From assembly GCA_964458415.1 (NCBI GenBank), contig CAYWIT010000014.1, positions 7,208 through 71,207 on the forward strand: a stretch of DNA of 64,000 nt. Direction: 5' to 3'. Each line of letters starts with the position of its first letter. The first letter of the stretch is position 1. A program made the translations under genes and the position numbers. Shown piece by piece: positions 9,602 through 17,805 of the stretch. The notes under the pieces are model-generated. The model saw only the letters and a program-made list of their open reading frames with translations, made no database searches and was not told the origin of the DNA. The stretch comes from CAYWIT01 sp964458415 (lineage in GTDB: Bacteria > Pseudomonadota > Alphaproteobacteria > Micavibrionales > UBA2020).

Positions 9602-10330
9602 TTAGTGCAGCTCTATCGCATCCTTAAGATAGATGCAAGTCAGGATCGCGAAAACATAGGCCTGAATAAAGGCAATCATGAGTTCGAGGCCGATCAGGGC
9701 AACGTTCACCACCATGGGCAAAACGCCCAGTACGACGCCCATGGCGACGCTAAACCCAGCGAAGACCTTGAGCAGGGTATGTCCTGCCACCATATTGGCA
9801 AAAAGTCGGACGGACAGGCTGATGGGACGCGAGAGATAGGAAATCACCTCGATGGCCACAATCAGCGGTGCAAGAGCCCATGGCAGGCCTTTGGGCAGGA
9901 AAAGGGAGAAAAAGTGCAGGCCATGACGGAATATCCCGACAAAGGTGGCGAGAATAAAGACAGCGAGCGCCAGCGTTCCCGTTACGATGATATGACTGGT
10001 ATAGGTAAAGGAATAGGGCACCATGCCGAGCAGATTTCCCATCAACACAATCATAAAGACGGAAAAGACGAATGGAAAATATTTGCGTCCCTCATGGCCA
10101 AGATTTTCATGAACCATGCCGGCGATGAATTCATAGAGCATCTCGGAAACATTCTGCCAGCGGTCCGGGACAACGGATTTTCTGCGCATGCTGAGCGTCA
10201 TCAGCAACGTTGCGGCGATAACGGCAATACCCATCCAGAGGGCGGACTGCGTAAATGAAATATCATACCCGCCCAGTTCCAGCGGAACGAGGGGTTTAAT
10301 CACAAATTGTTCAAGAGGATTTGCTGACAC
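9602..10330 (-). CDS. atpB: ATP synthase Fo subunit a
   Basis: This 242-residue multi-spanning stator subunit provides the proton half-channels. The essential Arg is R175 in SLSVRLFANMVAGH, and the final helices contain ELMIAFIQAYVFAIL, both diagnostic for the family. Five to six membrane segments are apparent. It follows atpI by five bases, so the two are probably translationally coupled. Length and motif spacing are ordinary. Confidence 0.97.
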   Translation of the reverse strand: MSANPLEQFVIKPLVPLELGGYDISFTQSALWMGIAVIAATLLMTLSMRRKSVVPDRWQNVSEMLYEFIAGMVHENLGHEGRKYFPFVFSVFMIVLMGNLLGMVPYSFTYTSHIIVTGTLALAVFILATFVGIFRHGLHFFSLFLPKGLPWALAPLIVAIEVISYLSRPISLSVRLFANMVAGHTLLKVFAGFSVAMGVVLGVLPMVVNVALIGLELMIAFIQAYVFAILTCIYLKDAIELH

Positions 10331-10335
10331 GCCGT

Positions 10336-10686
10336 TTATTCCTTTTTATCTTTGCTCTTGTCTTCCTTGGCCGGTTCCTTGAATCCGATTTTGTAGTCTT
10401 GTCCCGTCTGGGAGCGGTAGATATTCAGGAAGCCTGCGCCAAAGCCAAGAAAAAAGAAAATTATCATTCCCCAAGGTTTTGTATCAAGCCACTGGTCTAT
10501 CCAATACCCCAGAAAACCGCCGACAAAAAGCGCCGCAACAAGGTCCGTTGAAGCACGGAGAGCTTTGCCTGTTGAGGAGCTTCCCTTATCGCCGGACGTA
10601 ACGGTTTTTTCTGGAGGGGTGTCCAGACCTTGCCTTTTGCGGGCTTCGCTGATTTTCCGGCCCAGATCGTCTGGTGACTGGCTCAT
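10336..10686 (-). CDS. atpI: ATP synthase assembly protein AtpI
   Basis: This small membrane protein (116 aa) begins the Fo operon. It has a hydrophilic N-terminal half and two membrane helices (LVAALFVGGFLGYWI and MIIFFFLGFGAGFLNIY), followed by a Lys-rich tail (KEDKSKDKKE). AtpI-type proteins assist assembly of the c-ring or Mg2+ handling. The pattern and operon position support the name more than strict sequence conservation, which is low in this family. Confidence 0.9.
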   Translation of the reverse strand: MSQSPDDLGRKISEARKRQGLDTPPEKTVTSGDKGSSSTGKALRASTDLVAALFVGGFLGYWIDQWLDTKPWGMIIFFFLGFGAGFLNIYRSQTGQDYKIGFKEPAKEDKSKDKKE

Positions 10687-10736
10687 AATTAAGGGCCCTT
10701 TGAAAAACAGGTGAATACACGCTTCGAGGCGTCGCG

Positions 10737-10765
10737 AAAGTACGGTTATGATTCTGAAATGTCAA
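10737..10765 (-). promoter_or_regulatory. Candidate sigma70 promoter for the Fo operon
   Basis: On the minus strand a perfect -35 box TTGACA (10760-10765) is followed after 17 bases by TACTTT (10737-10742) as a weak -10. It lies about 50 bases before the atpI start. A perfect 12-bp palindrome, TAACGGCCGTTA (10778-10789), lies just upstream of the -35 box and could be a regulator site. Confidence 0.45.
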
Positions 10766-10826
10766 GGTGTTAAAGAATAACGGCCGTTAAAAATGAAGGG
10801 CTGTTTACATTCCCGGCATTATGAAA

Positions 10827-11399
10827 TTAAAAGGCCAGGCCGATCCCTTTGCGGATCAGGGTATCCCACAAATACTGGTCTTCTTGCTGATTGACCTCTT
10901 GTGTGCCTTCAACGGCAGCGCGGAGCAGGCGGTTTTTTTCAAAAACAAGGACAAGCCTTAAGTCATAGCCTGTTTTGTTGACTTTCATTTTTCCAAAACC
11001 CAGCGATTTGTTGCTTTTGATTTCGCGATAGGGCAAGGCATAGCCTTCATAAGCCAGCATCCTGTTTTTGAATTGCTCGAGCTGTTCAGGCGTACCCTGC
11101 ACCTGAGAATTCCCGTAGATGCACATCTGGACATCCTGCGCGCTCATACGCTCAAATTTTTCCGGGGCTACACCGATGGTTTCAAACGTCGCCTTTCTGC
11201 TCATACCGGGCTGCAACTCCGTAGCGCGGACTTTCAATTCTTCCTTGCTTTTGAAAAGGGTTGTATTTACATCCTGCTCACCGGAGGGAAGGCAGGCGCT
11301 TACCGCCAGCGCCAGCAGACAAATAAGCAAAAGTTTCGCATGGCGCAGAAATTTTTCCGGGAATATAAAAAACTGTGTGTTTACGATTTGTTCTTGCAT
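10827..11399 (-). CDS. Putative lipoprotein, BamE/SmpA-like motif
   Basis: The frame starting at 11399 (MQEQIVNTQ) encodes about 190 residues. A hydrophobic segment ends in the lipobox AVSAC, so the mature protein should be lipidated at Cys. The following ELQPGMSRKATFETIG resembles the GMSRxxVxxxLG turn of BamE/SmpA-like folds, but the rest is not recognised. An upstream start at 11507 would place a second hydrophobic stretch before the signal and is less likely. The gene is monocistronic, upstream of and co-oriented with the Fo operon but separated by a promoter. Role unknown; outer-membrane or periplasmic location is inferred. Confidence 0.6.
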   Translation of the reverse strand: MQEQIVNTQFFIFPEKFLRHAKLLLICLLALAVSACLPSGEQDVNTTLFKSKEELKVRATELQPGMSRKATFETIGVAPEKFERMSAQDVQMCIYGNSQVQGTPEQLEQFKNRMLAYEGYALPYREIKSNKSLGFGKMKVNKTGYDLRLVLVFEKNRLLRAAVEGTQEVNQQEDQYLWDTLIRKGIGLAF

Positions 11400-11586
11400 T
11401 GCAACAACCCAATACTTAAAACCTATGTGTACCCTTATAATATGGCATATAAAGATTAATATAATATTAAGTAAAATATACCAGCAAAGACAATGAGATA
11501 TTGCCATAAGGGAATCGGAGTGGTATTCGATACATCTAAAGCCAAACCGTTAGACTAACTCATCACTGTCTTCTTGGAGGGAACCC

Positions 11587-11997
11587 TTGAAACGTACCGC
11601 GATTATTTTTGCAGCGCTTTTTTTGTCCGCCTGTACAGGGACCATGCAGGGGCAGATACAAGGGGGCAAGCCCGTCATATTCGCATACAATGACAGTGGC
11701 TTTGACAGCGGAACCTTGGAGGTAATGTTGCCAGATGGCGAGCACTTCAGCGGAAAATACGTGAACAAGAACAGTGATGCGTCGATGAGCTTCTACGGTA
11801 CAAGCGGCGGCCAGGCCACGAATGGTCATGGGACTGCGAATATCGCGGAAGGCAAGATTGTTGCCGTTCTCATGGGGAACCGTGGCAACACTATGCAATG
11901 CACGATGAGCCCATCAAATGCGTCAATGGGCATGATCAGCGACGGCGTGGGACAATGCCAGGTTTCCGACGGACGCAAGATCGACGTTATTTTCTAA
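11587..11997 (+). CDS. Small putative lipoprotein (TTG start)
   Basis: The 136-residue product begins MKRTAIIFAALFLSAC, a short lipoprotein signal with lipobox LSAC, followed by a Gly/Ser/Asn-rich beta-like domain with a C-terminal Cys pair (MQCTMSP and GQCQVSD). The TTG start at 11587 is chosen because GGAGGG lies five bases upstream and the signal peptide begins exactly there. It may be cotranscribed with the GNAT-like gene 25 bases downstream. No family is recognised. Confidence 0.7.
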   Translation: MKRTAIIFAALFLSACTGTMQGQIQGGKPVIFAYNDSGFDSGTLEVMLPDGEHFSGKYVNKNSDASMSFYGTSGGQATNGHGTANIAEGKIVAVLMGNRGNTMQCTMSPSNASMGMISDGVGQCQVSDGRKIDVIF

Positions 11998-12022
11998 ACA
12001 GCAAAAACGGGAGAACAGGATC

Positions 12023-12787
12023 ATGACCGACCAGCCCAAAAAGTATTACGTGCGTTTTTCGAATATAGATGATCATGACAAGATCATGGAGTTTTATCAG
12101 GATTATGCCCATAAAAATGTATTCCCACGCGATGAGAGCCTGATCCGGCAACTTGCTGATGACGGCGCAATCACGATTATCGAGGATGAACAGGGCAAGC
12201 TTGTCGCTTCGACTATCAGTTACCCCTATGTATCACAAGATGCTTCCGGTATGGGCGCGACAAAATGGACCGAGGTGGGGACAACCCGCATGGTTCTCAA
12301 CGGCTATCCGGGCCTTTTTGATGTTATGATTACCATGCAGGTCCTTCGCGCATATTTGGTTGAACCGCCTGAGGCTCTTTTCATTGCCCAAATGGATACA
12401 ACTCCGGTCCAGAACATGGCAAAAAAGCTGGGCTGGCGTTCTTGGGATGAACAGAAGGTCCCTCAGGAACTGTTGGATATGAAAGCCCATATGCTGGATC
12501 CATCAGGCAATAGAAAATCATATCCCCAAAACTGGTTTACAGCTGGACCCGAGGCTTTGCCCGTTATGGCGCAGCTGATGTGCGATGCAATCGACAAACC
12601 GTTCCTCGAAAATCAGAAAACGGGAGAAAAAATTTCGCTGGATTTCAGCAAGTCGAAATTCTTCGCTCTATTCGAAGACGAGTTCCGCAACCTCGCCGAA
12701 AGGGATCTGGGGAATCCGGATACGCCGGATGCCGATGCCAGTATCGCCAAGAACCGCCAGAAATGGATGCGCTGGTACTTCAAGTAA
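12023..12787 (+). CDS. GNAT-like domain protein, paralogue A
   Basis: This 254-residue cytosolic protein has an N-terminal half that looks like an acetyltransferase fold: KYYVRFSNIDDHDKIMEFY, AITIIEDEQGKLVAST and the variable central helix. The canonical acetyl-CoA loop (Q/RxxGxG/A) is not clear. It is a paralogue of the gene at 16493, with roughly one third identity by eye. Shared landmarks are VRFS, TII-DE-G--VAS-ISYP, TE-G-TR, QVLRAYL-EPPE and, near the C-terminus, KTGE---LDFS. The C-terminal 90 residues are not part of a normal GNAT. Substrate unknown. Confidence 0.7.
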   Translation: MTDQPKKYYVRFSNIDDHDKIMEFYQDYAHKNVFPRDESLIRQLADDGAITIIEDEQGKLVASTISYPYVSQDASGMGATKWTEVGTTRMVLNGYPGLFDVMITMQVLRAYLVEPPEALFIAQMDTTPVQNMAKKLGWRSWDEQKVPQELLDMKAHMLDPSGNRKSYPQNWFTAGPEALPVMAQLMCDAIDKPFLENQKTGEKISLDFSKSKFFALFEDEFRNLAERDLGNPDTPDADASIAKNRQKWMRWYFK

Positions 12788-12801
12788 TCAAAAGGTGAAC
12801 A

Positions 12802-13974
12802 GTGTCAGTTCTCGCAAAACTCAAAGACCAGAATACGGAGTTCTCCAAATGGCGGCGGCATATCCATGCCCATCCGGAAACGGCATTCGAGGAAGTGAAT
12901 ACCTCCGGCTATGTGGCAAAGTTGCTGGAGTCGTGGGGTATCGCCGTGCATCGCGGTATGGCCAAAACGGCTGTGATCGGCGTGATCAAGGGCAAACTTG
13001 GCAATTCAAAAAAAACGGTTGGGTTGCGCGCAGATCTGGATGCGCTGAACATTCTCGAGGAAACCAACGTTGCGCATTGCTCGACCCATCGGGGAAAGAT
13101 GCATGCCTGCGGTCATGATGGTCATACGGCAATGTTACTGGCTGCGGCGAAATATCTGGCGGAGGAACGCAACTTCGACGGCACCGTTCATGTTATTTTT
13201 CAACCTGCCGAGGAGCACGGCGGCGGTGGGAATGTCATGGTGCAGGAAGGCTTTTTCAAGGAATTCCCCTGTGACGCCATTTTCGGCATGCACAACTGGC
13301 CTTATCTGCCTGAAGGCGTCTTTGCCATTTGCGAAGGGGCGATGACGGCTTCGACCGATGAATTCAAGGTTAAAGTTACCGGTAAAGGCGGTCATGCGGC
13401 ATTCCCGCACACAACGATTGATCCAGTGCTTTGCGGCGCGCAGATTGTGACGGCCTTGCAGCATATTGTCTCGCGCACGGTGGATCCGGCGCAAACGGCT
13501 GTGGTTAGTATCACGAAATTTGAAGCCGGAACAGAAAGCCTGAATGTGATCCCGGAAACAGCGGTCATCGGCGGTACAATTCGCACAACCTATCCGGATC
13601 TGCGCAAAAAGCTGGAAAATAGATTGCGCCATACCGCAAAATCTGTGGCCGAAGCTTTTGGCGCTACCGTCGAGATTGAGTGGTGGGCCGGGTATCCTTC
13701 TGTCGTTAATACCGCGAAGGAAACAGAATTCGCGCGCAGTGTGGCAGCGGATGTCGTCGGCAGGGACAAAGTCCTGCCATTTGTGCCGACGATGGGCGGC
13801 GAGGACTTTGCCTACTTCCTGCAATCCTGTCCTGGCGCCTATATTGCTCTCGGGCAGGGGGTTGATGAAAATGCGCCCGGGCTGCACAACCCGCATTATG
13901 ATTTCAATGACAATGTGTTGCCCATCGGCGCGGCATACTGGGTGCGGCTGGCGGAAACGTGGCTGAAATCCTGA
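12802..13974 (+). CDS. M20 family amidohydrolase (hippurate/N-acyl amino acid hydrolase type)
   Basis: This 390-residue metallopeptidase-fold amidohydrolase has a GTG start 14 bases after the preceding stop, with AAAGG just upstream. The metal site is clear: HAHPETAFEE, C103/H105 in HACGHDGHTAM, E137-E138 in QPAEEHGGGG and H164 in GMHNWPYLPEG. A dimerisation domain follows (KVKVTGKGGHAAFPH). Members hydrolyse N-acyl, hippuryl or indole-acetyl amino acids. The gene overlaps the amidase downstream by 16 bp, so the two may act on related amides. Confidence 0.93.
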   Translation: MSVLAKLKDQNTEFSKWRRHIHAHPETAFEEVNTSGYVAKLLESWGIAVHRGMAKTAVIGVIKGKLGNSKKTVGLRADLDALNILEETNVAHCSTHRGKMHACGHDGHTAMLLAAAKYLAEERNFDGTVHVIFQPAEEHGGGGNVMVQEGFFKEFPCDAIFGMHNWPYLPEGVFAICEGAMTASTDEFKVKVTGKGGHAAFPHTTIDPVLCGAQIVTALQHIVSRTVDPAQTAVVSITKFEAGTESLNVIPETAVIGGTIRTTYPDLRKKLENRLRHTAKSVAEAFGATVEIEWWAGYPSVVNTAKETEFARSVAADVVGRDKVLPFVPTMGGEDFAYFLQSCPGAYIALGQGVDENAPGLHNPHYDFNDNVLPIGAAYWVRLAETWLKS

Positions 13975-15326
13975 ATCTTTCTGCCACGGCGCTGCTGGAC
14001 GCTTTCCGCAAAAAAAAACTGTCTCCTGTCGAGGTGGCGCAGGCCTGTCTCGCGCGTGTCCATGAGCGCAATCCCGGGCTTAACGCCTTTGCGCTGATTT
14101 GCGAGGAAGAAAACCTGTTGCAGCAGGCGCGCATGTCCGAGGACTGCTGGCGGAAAGGGGCGCCGCGCGGCCCGCTGGAAGGCGTGCCTGTGACCATCAA
14201 GGACGGTGCGCATGTCGCGGGCTGGCCGACGCGTGAAGGGTCTCTGACGACAGAGGATGCGCCGCAAAAAGAGGATTCTCCCGTTGTGGCGCGTCTGCGT
14301 GGATCTGGCGCGGTCTTCCTTGGTAAAACGACTCTACCTGAATACGGACACAAAGGCGTAACGGATAGCCCGTTGACGGGAATCACGCGCAATCCGTGGA
14401 ATTTGGATAAAACCAGCGGGGGATCCTCGGGCGGTGCGGCTGTTGCGGCGGCGGCGGGGATGGGTTTCTTGCATCATGGTACGGACGGTGGCGGGTCCAT
14501 TCGTATTCCGGCGAATTTCTGCGGTGTGTTCGGGCATAAGCCTTCGGGCGGACTTGTTCCCGCATGGCCACCCACGCTCTTTTCGACGCTTTCTGCGGCG
14601 GGGCCGATCACGCGAACGGTTGAGGACGCCGCGTTGATGCTGGATGTGATGTCATTGCCAGATGTACGGGACTGGCATTCTGTTCCTTATCAAAGGCATG
14701 ATTTTGCTGCGACTGTAAAAAATATACCGGAGAAACTGCGCATTGCCTATGCGCCAACCATTAATAATGTTCCGGTCGATTCTGAAGTGGCGCGTATTGT
14801 TGCCGCAGCGGCAAAGAAAATGGATGGCGTGGTGGGAAAAGTAGAAGAAATTACACTGGACATCCCCGGACTGGTTGATGTGTTTAACAAACACTGGATG
14901 GCTGTTGCCGCGTGGCTGGTCGCGCATACGCCGGAAAATAAAAGAAAGCTTATGGATCCGAATCTGCGCGATTGGGCAGCGCAGGGCTCTAAAATGGCGC
15001 TCGGGGATTATCTTGATGCCGAACATGCCCGTATGTTGATTGGCCACAGGATGAAAATGTTTTTCGAGAAATATGACCTGCTTGTTTTGCCGGTGACGCC
15101 GATGGCGGCCTTTGACGCTGGACGGGTTTGCCCGGATGGTGAAGATGGCCAGCCATGGCAGGATTGGACGCCTTTGACCTTTCCAGCCAATCTGGCCAGA
15201 TTGCCCGCAGCTTCTGTTCCTTGTGGCTTGACGCAGGCGGGGCTTCCTGTGGGATTGCAACTTATGGCCGGATATCTGAAGGATGCTTTGGTGTTACGTG
15301 CGGCTTATGCTGCATATCAATCGTAA
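13959..15326 (+). CDS. Amidase-signature family hydrolase
   Basis: This 455-residue member of the amidase-signature superfamily carries the Ser-cisSer-Lys triad with family spacing: K81 in VTIKDGAHVAG, S156 in KTSGGSSGG and S180 in TDGGGSIRIPA. The GTG start overlaps the end of the M20 gene by 16 bp, so they form one translational unit. It is not GatA by context, since gatB and gatC are absent and the neighbours are catabolic. The substrate is unknown. Confidence 0.9.
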   Translation: MAEILNLSATALLDAFRKKKLSPVEVAQACLARVHERNPGLNAFALICEEENLLQQARMSEDCWRKGAPRGPLEGVPVTIKDGAHVAGWPTREGSLTTEDAPQKEDSPVVARLRGSGAVFLGKTTLPEYGHKGVTDSPLTGITRNPWNLDKTSGGSSGGAAVAAAAGMGFLHHGTDGGGSIRIPANFCGVFGHKPSGGLVPAWPPTLFSTLSAAGPITRTVEDAALMLDVMSLPDVRDWHSVPYQRHDFAATVKNIPEKLRIAYAPTINNVPVDSEVARIVAAAAKKMDGVVGKVEEITLDIPGLVDVFNKHWMAVAAWLVAHTPENKRKLMDPNLRDWAAQGSKMALGDYLDAEHARMLIGHRMKMFFEKYDLLVLPVTPMAAFDAGRVCPDGEDGQPWQDWTPLTFPANLARLPAASVPCGLTQAGLPVGLQLMAGYLKDALVLRAAYAAYQS

Positions 15327-15376
15327 CTCGATCCGCCAAGGAAGTAATATTTTCTGCAACAAAATGTGGAACGAAC

Positions 15377-15949
15377 CTATGGTGTCGGAGTCGAATTTGC
15401 CTTTGATATTTTTGGCTGTGTTGGCGCGTTTGTTAGATCATGTATATTTTTTCTTACTTCGGCATTGAACGCCTTTACAGTGGGACGATCATCACTCTCC
15501 TGAAAATGCCTAATTGATTTTATTACCGCATTGACTTCCTGATCTGGCTTGCCGAGTTCCTTCATATTTTTCCAGACTTCAGTGACAAGATCATCCGTCG
15601 TCGGCTGAACCCCGCGTTCTTTAAATGAACGGCAGGCGGTAATGATGGCCTCAGACCTTTCGATATTATTCTTTTCTTCAAGGTGACCGATGTATTCTGT
15701 GATAACATTTTGAGCGAAAAAAGCGTGATCGCCACTCAGGCTATCCTCATGCAAGACGCGCTTTAATTCTTCTTTATAGGTGTTTTCAATAGGCAGAGAG
15801 CTTTGTTGTGTCTTGTAATTGTCCAGCCTTTGCTCAAGCGCAGTGGTTTCACGATCATGGCTTTCCTGAATAAGCTGTCTGTTATTCTTTGCCTGCTCAT
15901 CATAGAATTTACTTCTATTACGGGTATTAACAGGAAAAACGAACGCCAT
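15377..15949 (-). CDS. Hypothetical protein with an internal duplicated helical unit
   Basis: The 190-residue soluble, charged protein is not recognised. Residues about 100-131 and 138-170 look like a tandem duplication: both carry an R-x-F near the start, then PT, then EV-KN---L, with about 12 of 32 positions identical by eye. The C-terminus is a Pro/Thr/Lys-rich tail. A GGAG seven bases before the ATG supports the start. It is convergent with the amidase gene, and its leader region is AT-rich. Confidence 0.65.
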   Translation of the reverse strand: MAFVFPVNTRNRSKFYDEQAKNNRQLIQESHDRETTALEQRLDNYKTQQSSLPIENTYKEELKRVLHEDSLSGDHAFFAQNVITEYIGHLEEKNNIERSEAIITACRSFKERGVQPTTDDLVTEVWKNMKELGKPDQEVNAVIKSIRHFQESDDRPTVKAFNAEVRKNIHDLTNAPTQPKISKANSTPTP

Positions 15950-16115
15950 TCTTGTCTCCGTGTTTTACAATCCAATTAATGCGAGCCAATATTATTATTC
16001 ATATTATGCGCTGCAATCTATTTATTTTCTATTAAAAAAGTATTTTATGAGAGGCGTATGCTAAAATAGCATTATAAAACAATCTATTAGATTTTATAAC
16101 ATGCGAGAATAGTAT

Positions 16116-16376
16116 CTATAATTGCTCTGCAAGCCATGCCAATATTCTTGGGCGGACGCTTGGTTGCGGGAGGTTTTTGAGCATTGTCCATCGTTCGACC
16201 GCGTCTTTACTCAGTCCAAAAGTGTCTCTGAAGTCGTCCTCTTCAATGCCAAAACGGCTTGTTGCTGTATAAATCGCATCGGCAAAAGCGGCATCACCGA
16301 CCTCTTTTTCAACGGCCAGCCCAGATATTTTTTTTCGGAAAATCTCTTTTTCGATATTCCTGACGTTGTTCTGCAT
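16116..16376 (-). CDS. Small helix-turn-helix-like protein
   Basis: About 86 residues (start MQNNVRN; a TTG start at 16388 is possible but its SD would touch the codon). The C-terminal half, FGLSKDAVERWTMLKNLP followed by RPRILAWL, reads like an HTH recognition segment in which a Ser/Lys-containing turn precedes a helix with E-R-W. That suggests a small DNA-binding regulator. It is transcribed away from the GNAT-like paralogue B, so it could control that gene. This role is inference. Confidence 0.55.
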   Translation of the reverse strand: MQNNVRNIEKEIFRKKISGLAVEKEVGDAAFADAIYTATSRFGIEEDDFRDTFGLSKDAVERWTMLKNLPQPSVRPRILAWLAEQL

Positions 16377-16492
16377 TAAAATTATCAACCTTTTGCCTGT
16401 TAGAAACGAAGCCGTTTCCTGATACTATAATTTCCGGTGGTGTTAAATAAAGGGTTGTTTCTAGATTTTGTAAGTTTTGGGGGCAATCGATA

Positions 16493-17224
16493 ATGGTCAA
16501 AAAATTATTCGTACGGTTTTCGTCCACTTCCGATGAAGCGGCGATTTTTGATTTCTATGAACAGCATCAGCATGAATTTGTTGCTAAGCGTGACCCCGAT
16601 GTATGGAAGGAGCGCATCGCTTCCGGTGCCGTGACCATCATTCACGATGAAGATGGCAATATCGTGGCGTCTTCAATTTCCTATCCTGTGACGCGCCAAA
16701 ATGCCGCAGGCGAGGAAGTCCATGCTTGGACGGAGATTGGATCTACCCGTGTTGCGTTGGAGGGGCTGGGACTTTTTAAAACGTTGCTCAGTGCACAGGT
16801 ACTGCGTGCCTATCTGCTGGAGCCCCCGGAAGACCGTTTTGCGCTGGAGATTATCCAGGGTAACGAACATTCCAAGCATGTTTTTCTCAAAATCGGGGCG
16901 GCTCCATTTGATATTCCTCAGGAGATGCGGGACAAAGTCCTGTCTACCCTTTCTCCGGAAGATCAGGGGATTGTTGTCGATTGGTTCCATCTGGGCGTGG
17001 AGGTGATGCCGCACTTTGCCAAAGCTTTGCTGGAATGCGAAAGTAATGCAAGGATTGTCAATAAAAAGACAGGTGAAGAATTCGAGCTGGACTTCAGCCA
17101 GTGCGTTCTGATCACGATGTTCCGTGACCATGTCGAAACCTTGTCTGGACATGATTTTGGAGACAAGGAAAAGCCGAATCTGAAGCATGGCATCAAGTCA
17201 TTCCGCGACAAGTTTCACCCTTAG
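16493..17224 (+). CDS. GNAT-like domain protein, paralogue B
   Basis: The 243-residue paralogue of the gene at 12023 conserves VRFS, AVTIIHDEDGNIVASSISYP, TEIGSTR, QVLRAYLLEPPE and the C-terminal KTGEEFELDFS. As in paralogue A, the N-terminal half resembles a GNAT fold but a clear acetyl-CoA-binding loop is lacking. A perfect TATAAT occurs at 16426-16431 without a good -35. The next gene starts 14 bases after its stop, so it may be coexpressed with the YqgE-like gene. Biochemical function is unknown. Confidence 0.7.
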   Translation: MVKKLFVRFSSTSDEAAIFDFYEQHQHEFVAKRDPDVWKERIASGAVTIIHDEDGNIVASSISYPVTRQNAAGEEVHAWTEIGSTRVALEGLGLFKTLLSAQVLRAYLLEPPEDRFALEIIQGNEHSKHVFLKIGAAPFDIPQEMRDKVLSTLSPEDQGIVVDWFHLGVEVMPHFAKALLECESNARIVNKKTGEEFELDFSQCVLITMFRDHVETLSGHDFGDKEKPNLKHGIKSFRDKFHP

Positions 17225-17238
17225 AGGGCGGTCTTTCT

Positions 17239-17796
17239 ATGGGGAAAAACCAGATTCAGGGACTTTTGATGATTTTATTCGCGGCGGTATTATTCGCTGC
17301 ACCGTATTTTTTTAACCGTCCTGAGATGGCGCATCACAAAATTCTTGTGGCAACGGAGAAAATCACAAAGGGGCCTTTTAAAAATTCGGTCGTTCTTGTC
17401 GTGCATCACAGCACAGTGAAAGCGCGTGGATATATTGTGAATGGTCCACGCTCCGGCGCGGCAGGGACCGGCGGACCCGTGCAGCAGGATTTTCCGACGG
17501 TTCTGCACTCCATGGAGATCAAAGTCCCCGGCAGCATTGCCATGTCCGATCTGTCCGTGATGCTGACAGACGGCGACGGCGCAGATTACTTGCAACAAGT
17601 CGCGCCGCCTCCTGACAAGATATTGGCGGTTAAAGGCTATGCGGGATGGGGGCTGGGACAGCTTGACCGCGAGATTGCGCAGGGGGATTGGAGAGTGATC
17701 GATTTTGACCGTTCTCTGGTTTTTGATACGCCGCCTGAGTTGATGTGGCCGGCAGCAATGCGTCTTGCATACACGCCCGTGGCGCCTGCGCCATGA
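17239..17796 (+). CDS. YqgE/AlgH (UPF0301) family protein with N-terminal membrane anchor
   Basis: The 185-residue product has one N-terminal hydrophobic segment (about 7-24), which ordinary YqgE proteins lack, followed by a YqgE-like domain. Landmarks are ILVATEKITKGPFKNSVVLVVHH, the Gly-rich GYIVNGP and the diagnostic GYAGWGLGQLDREI. The family function is not established; roles in transcription or periplasmic stress have been suggested. The anchored form implies attachment to the inner membrane. It is convergent with phhA. Confidence 0.8.
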   Translation: MGKNQIQGLLMILFAAVLFAAPYFFNRPEMAHHKILVATEKITKGPFKNSVVLVVHHSTVKARGYIVNGPRSGAAGTGGPVQQDFPTVLHSMEIKVPGSIAMSDLSVMLTDGDGADYLQQVAPPPDKILAVKGYAGWGLGQLDREIAQGDWRVIDFDRSLVFDTPPELMWPAAMRLAYTPVAPAP

Positions 17797-17805
17797 GAGA
17801 AGGGG

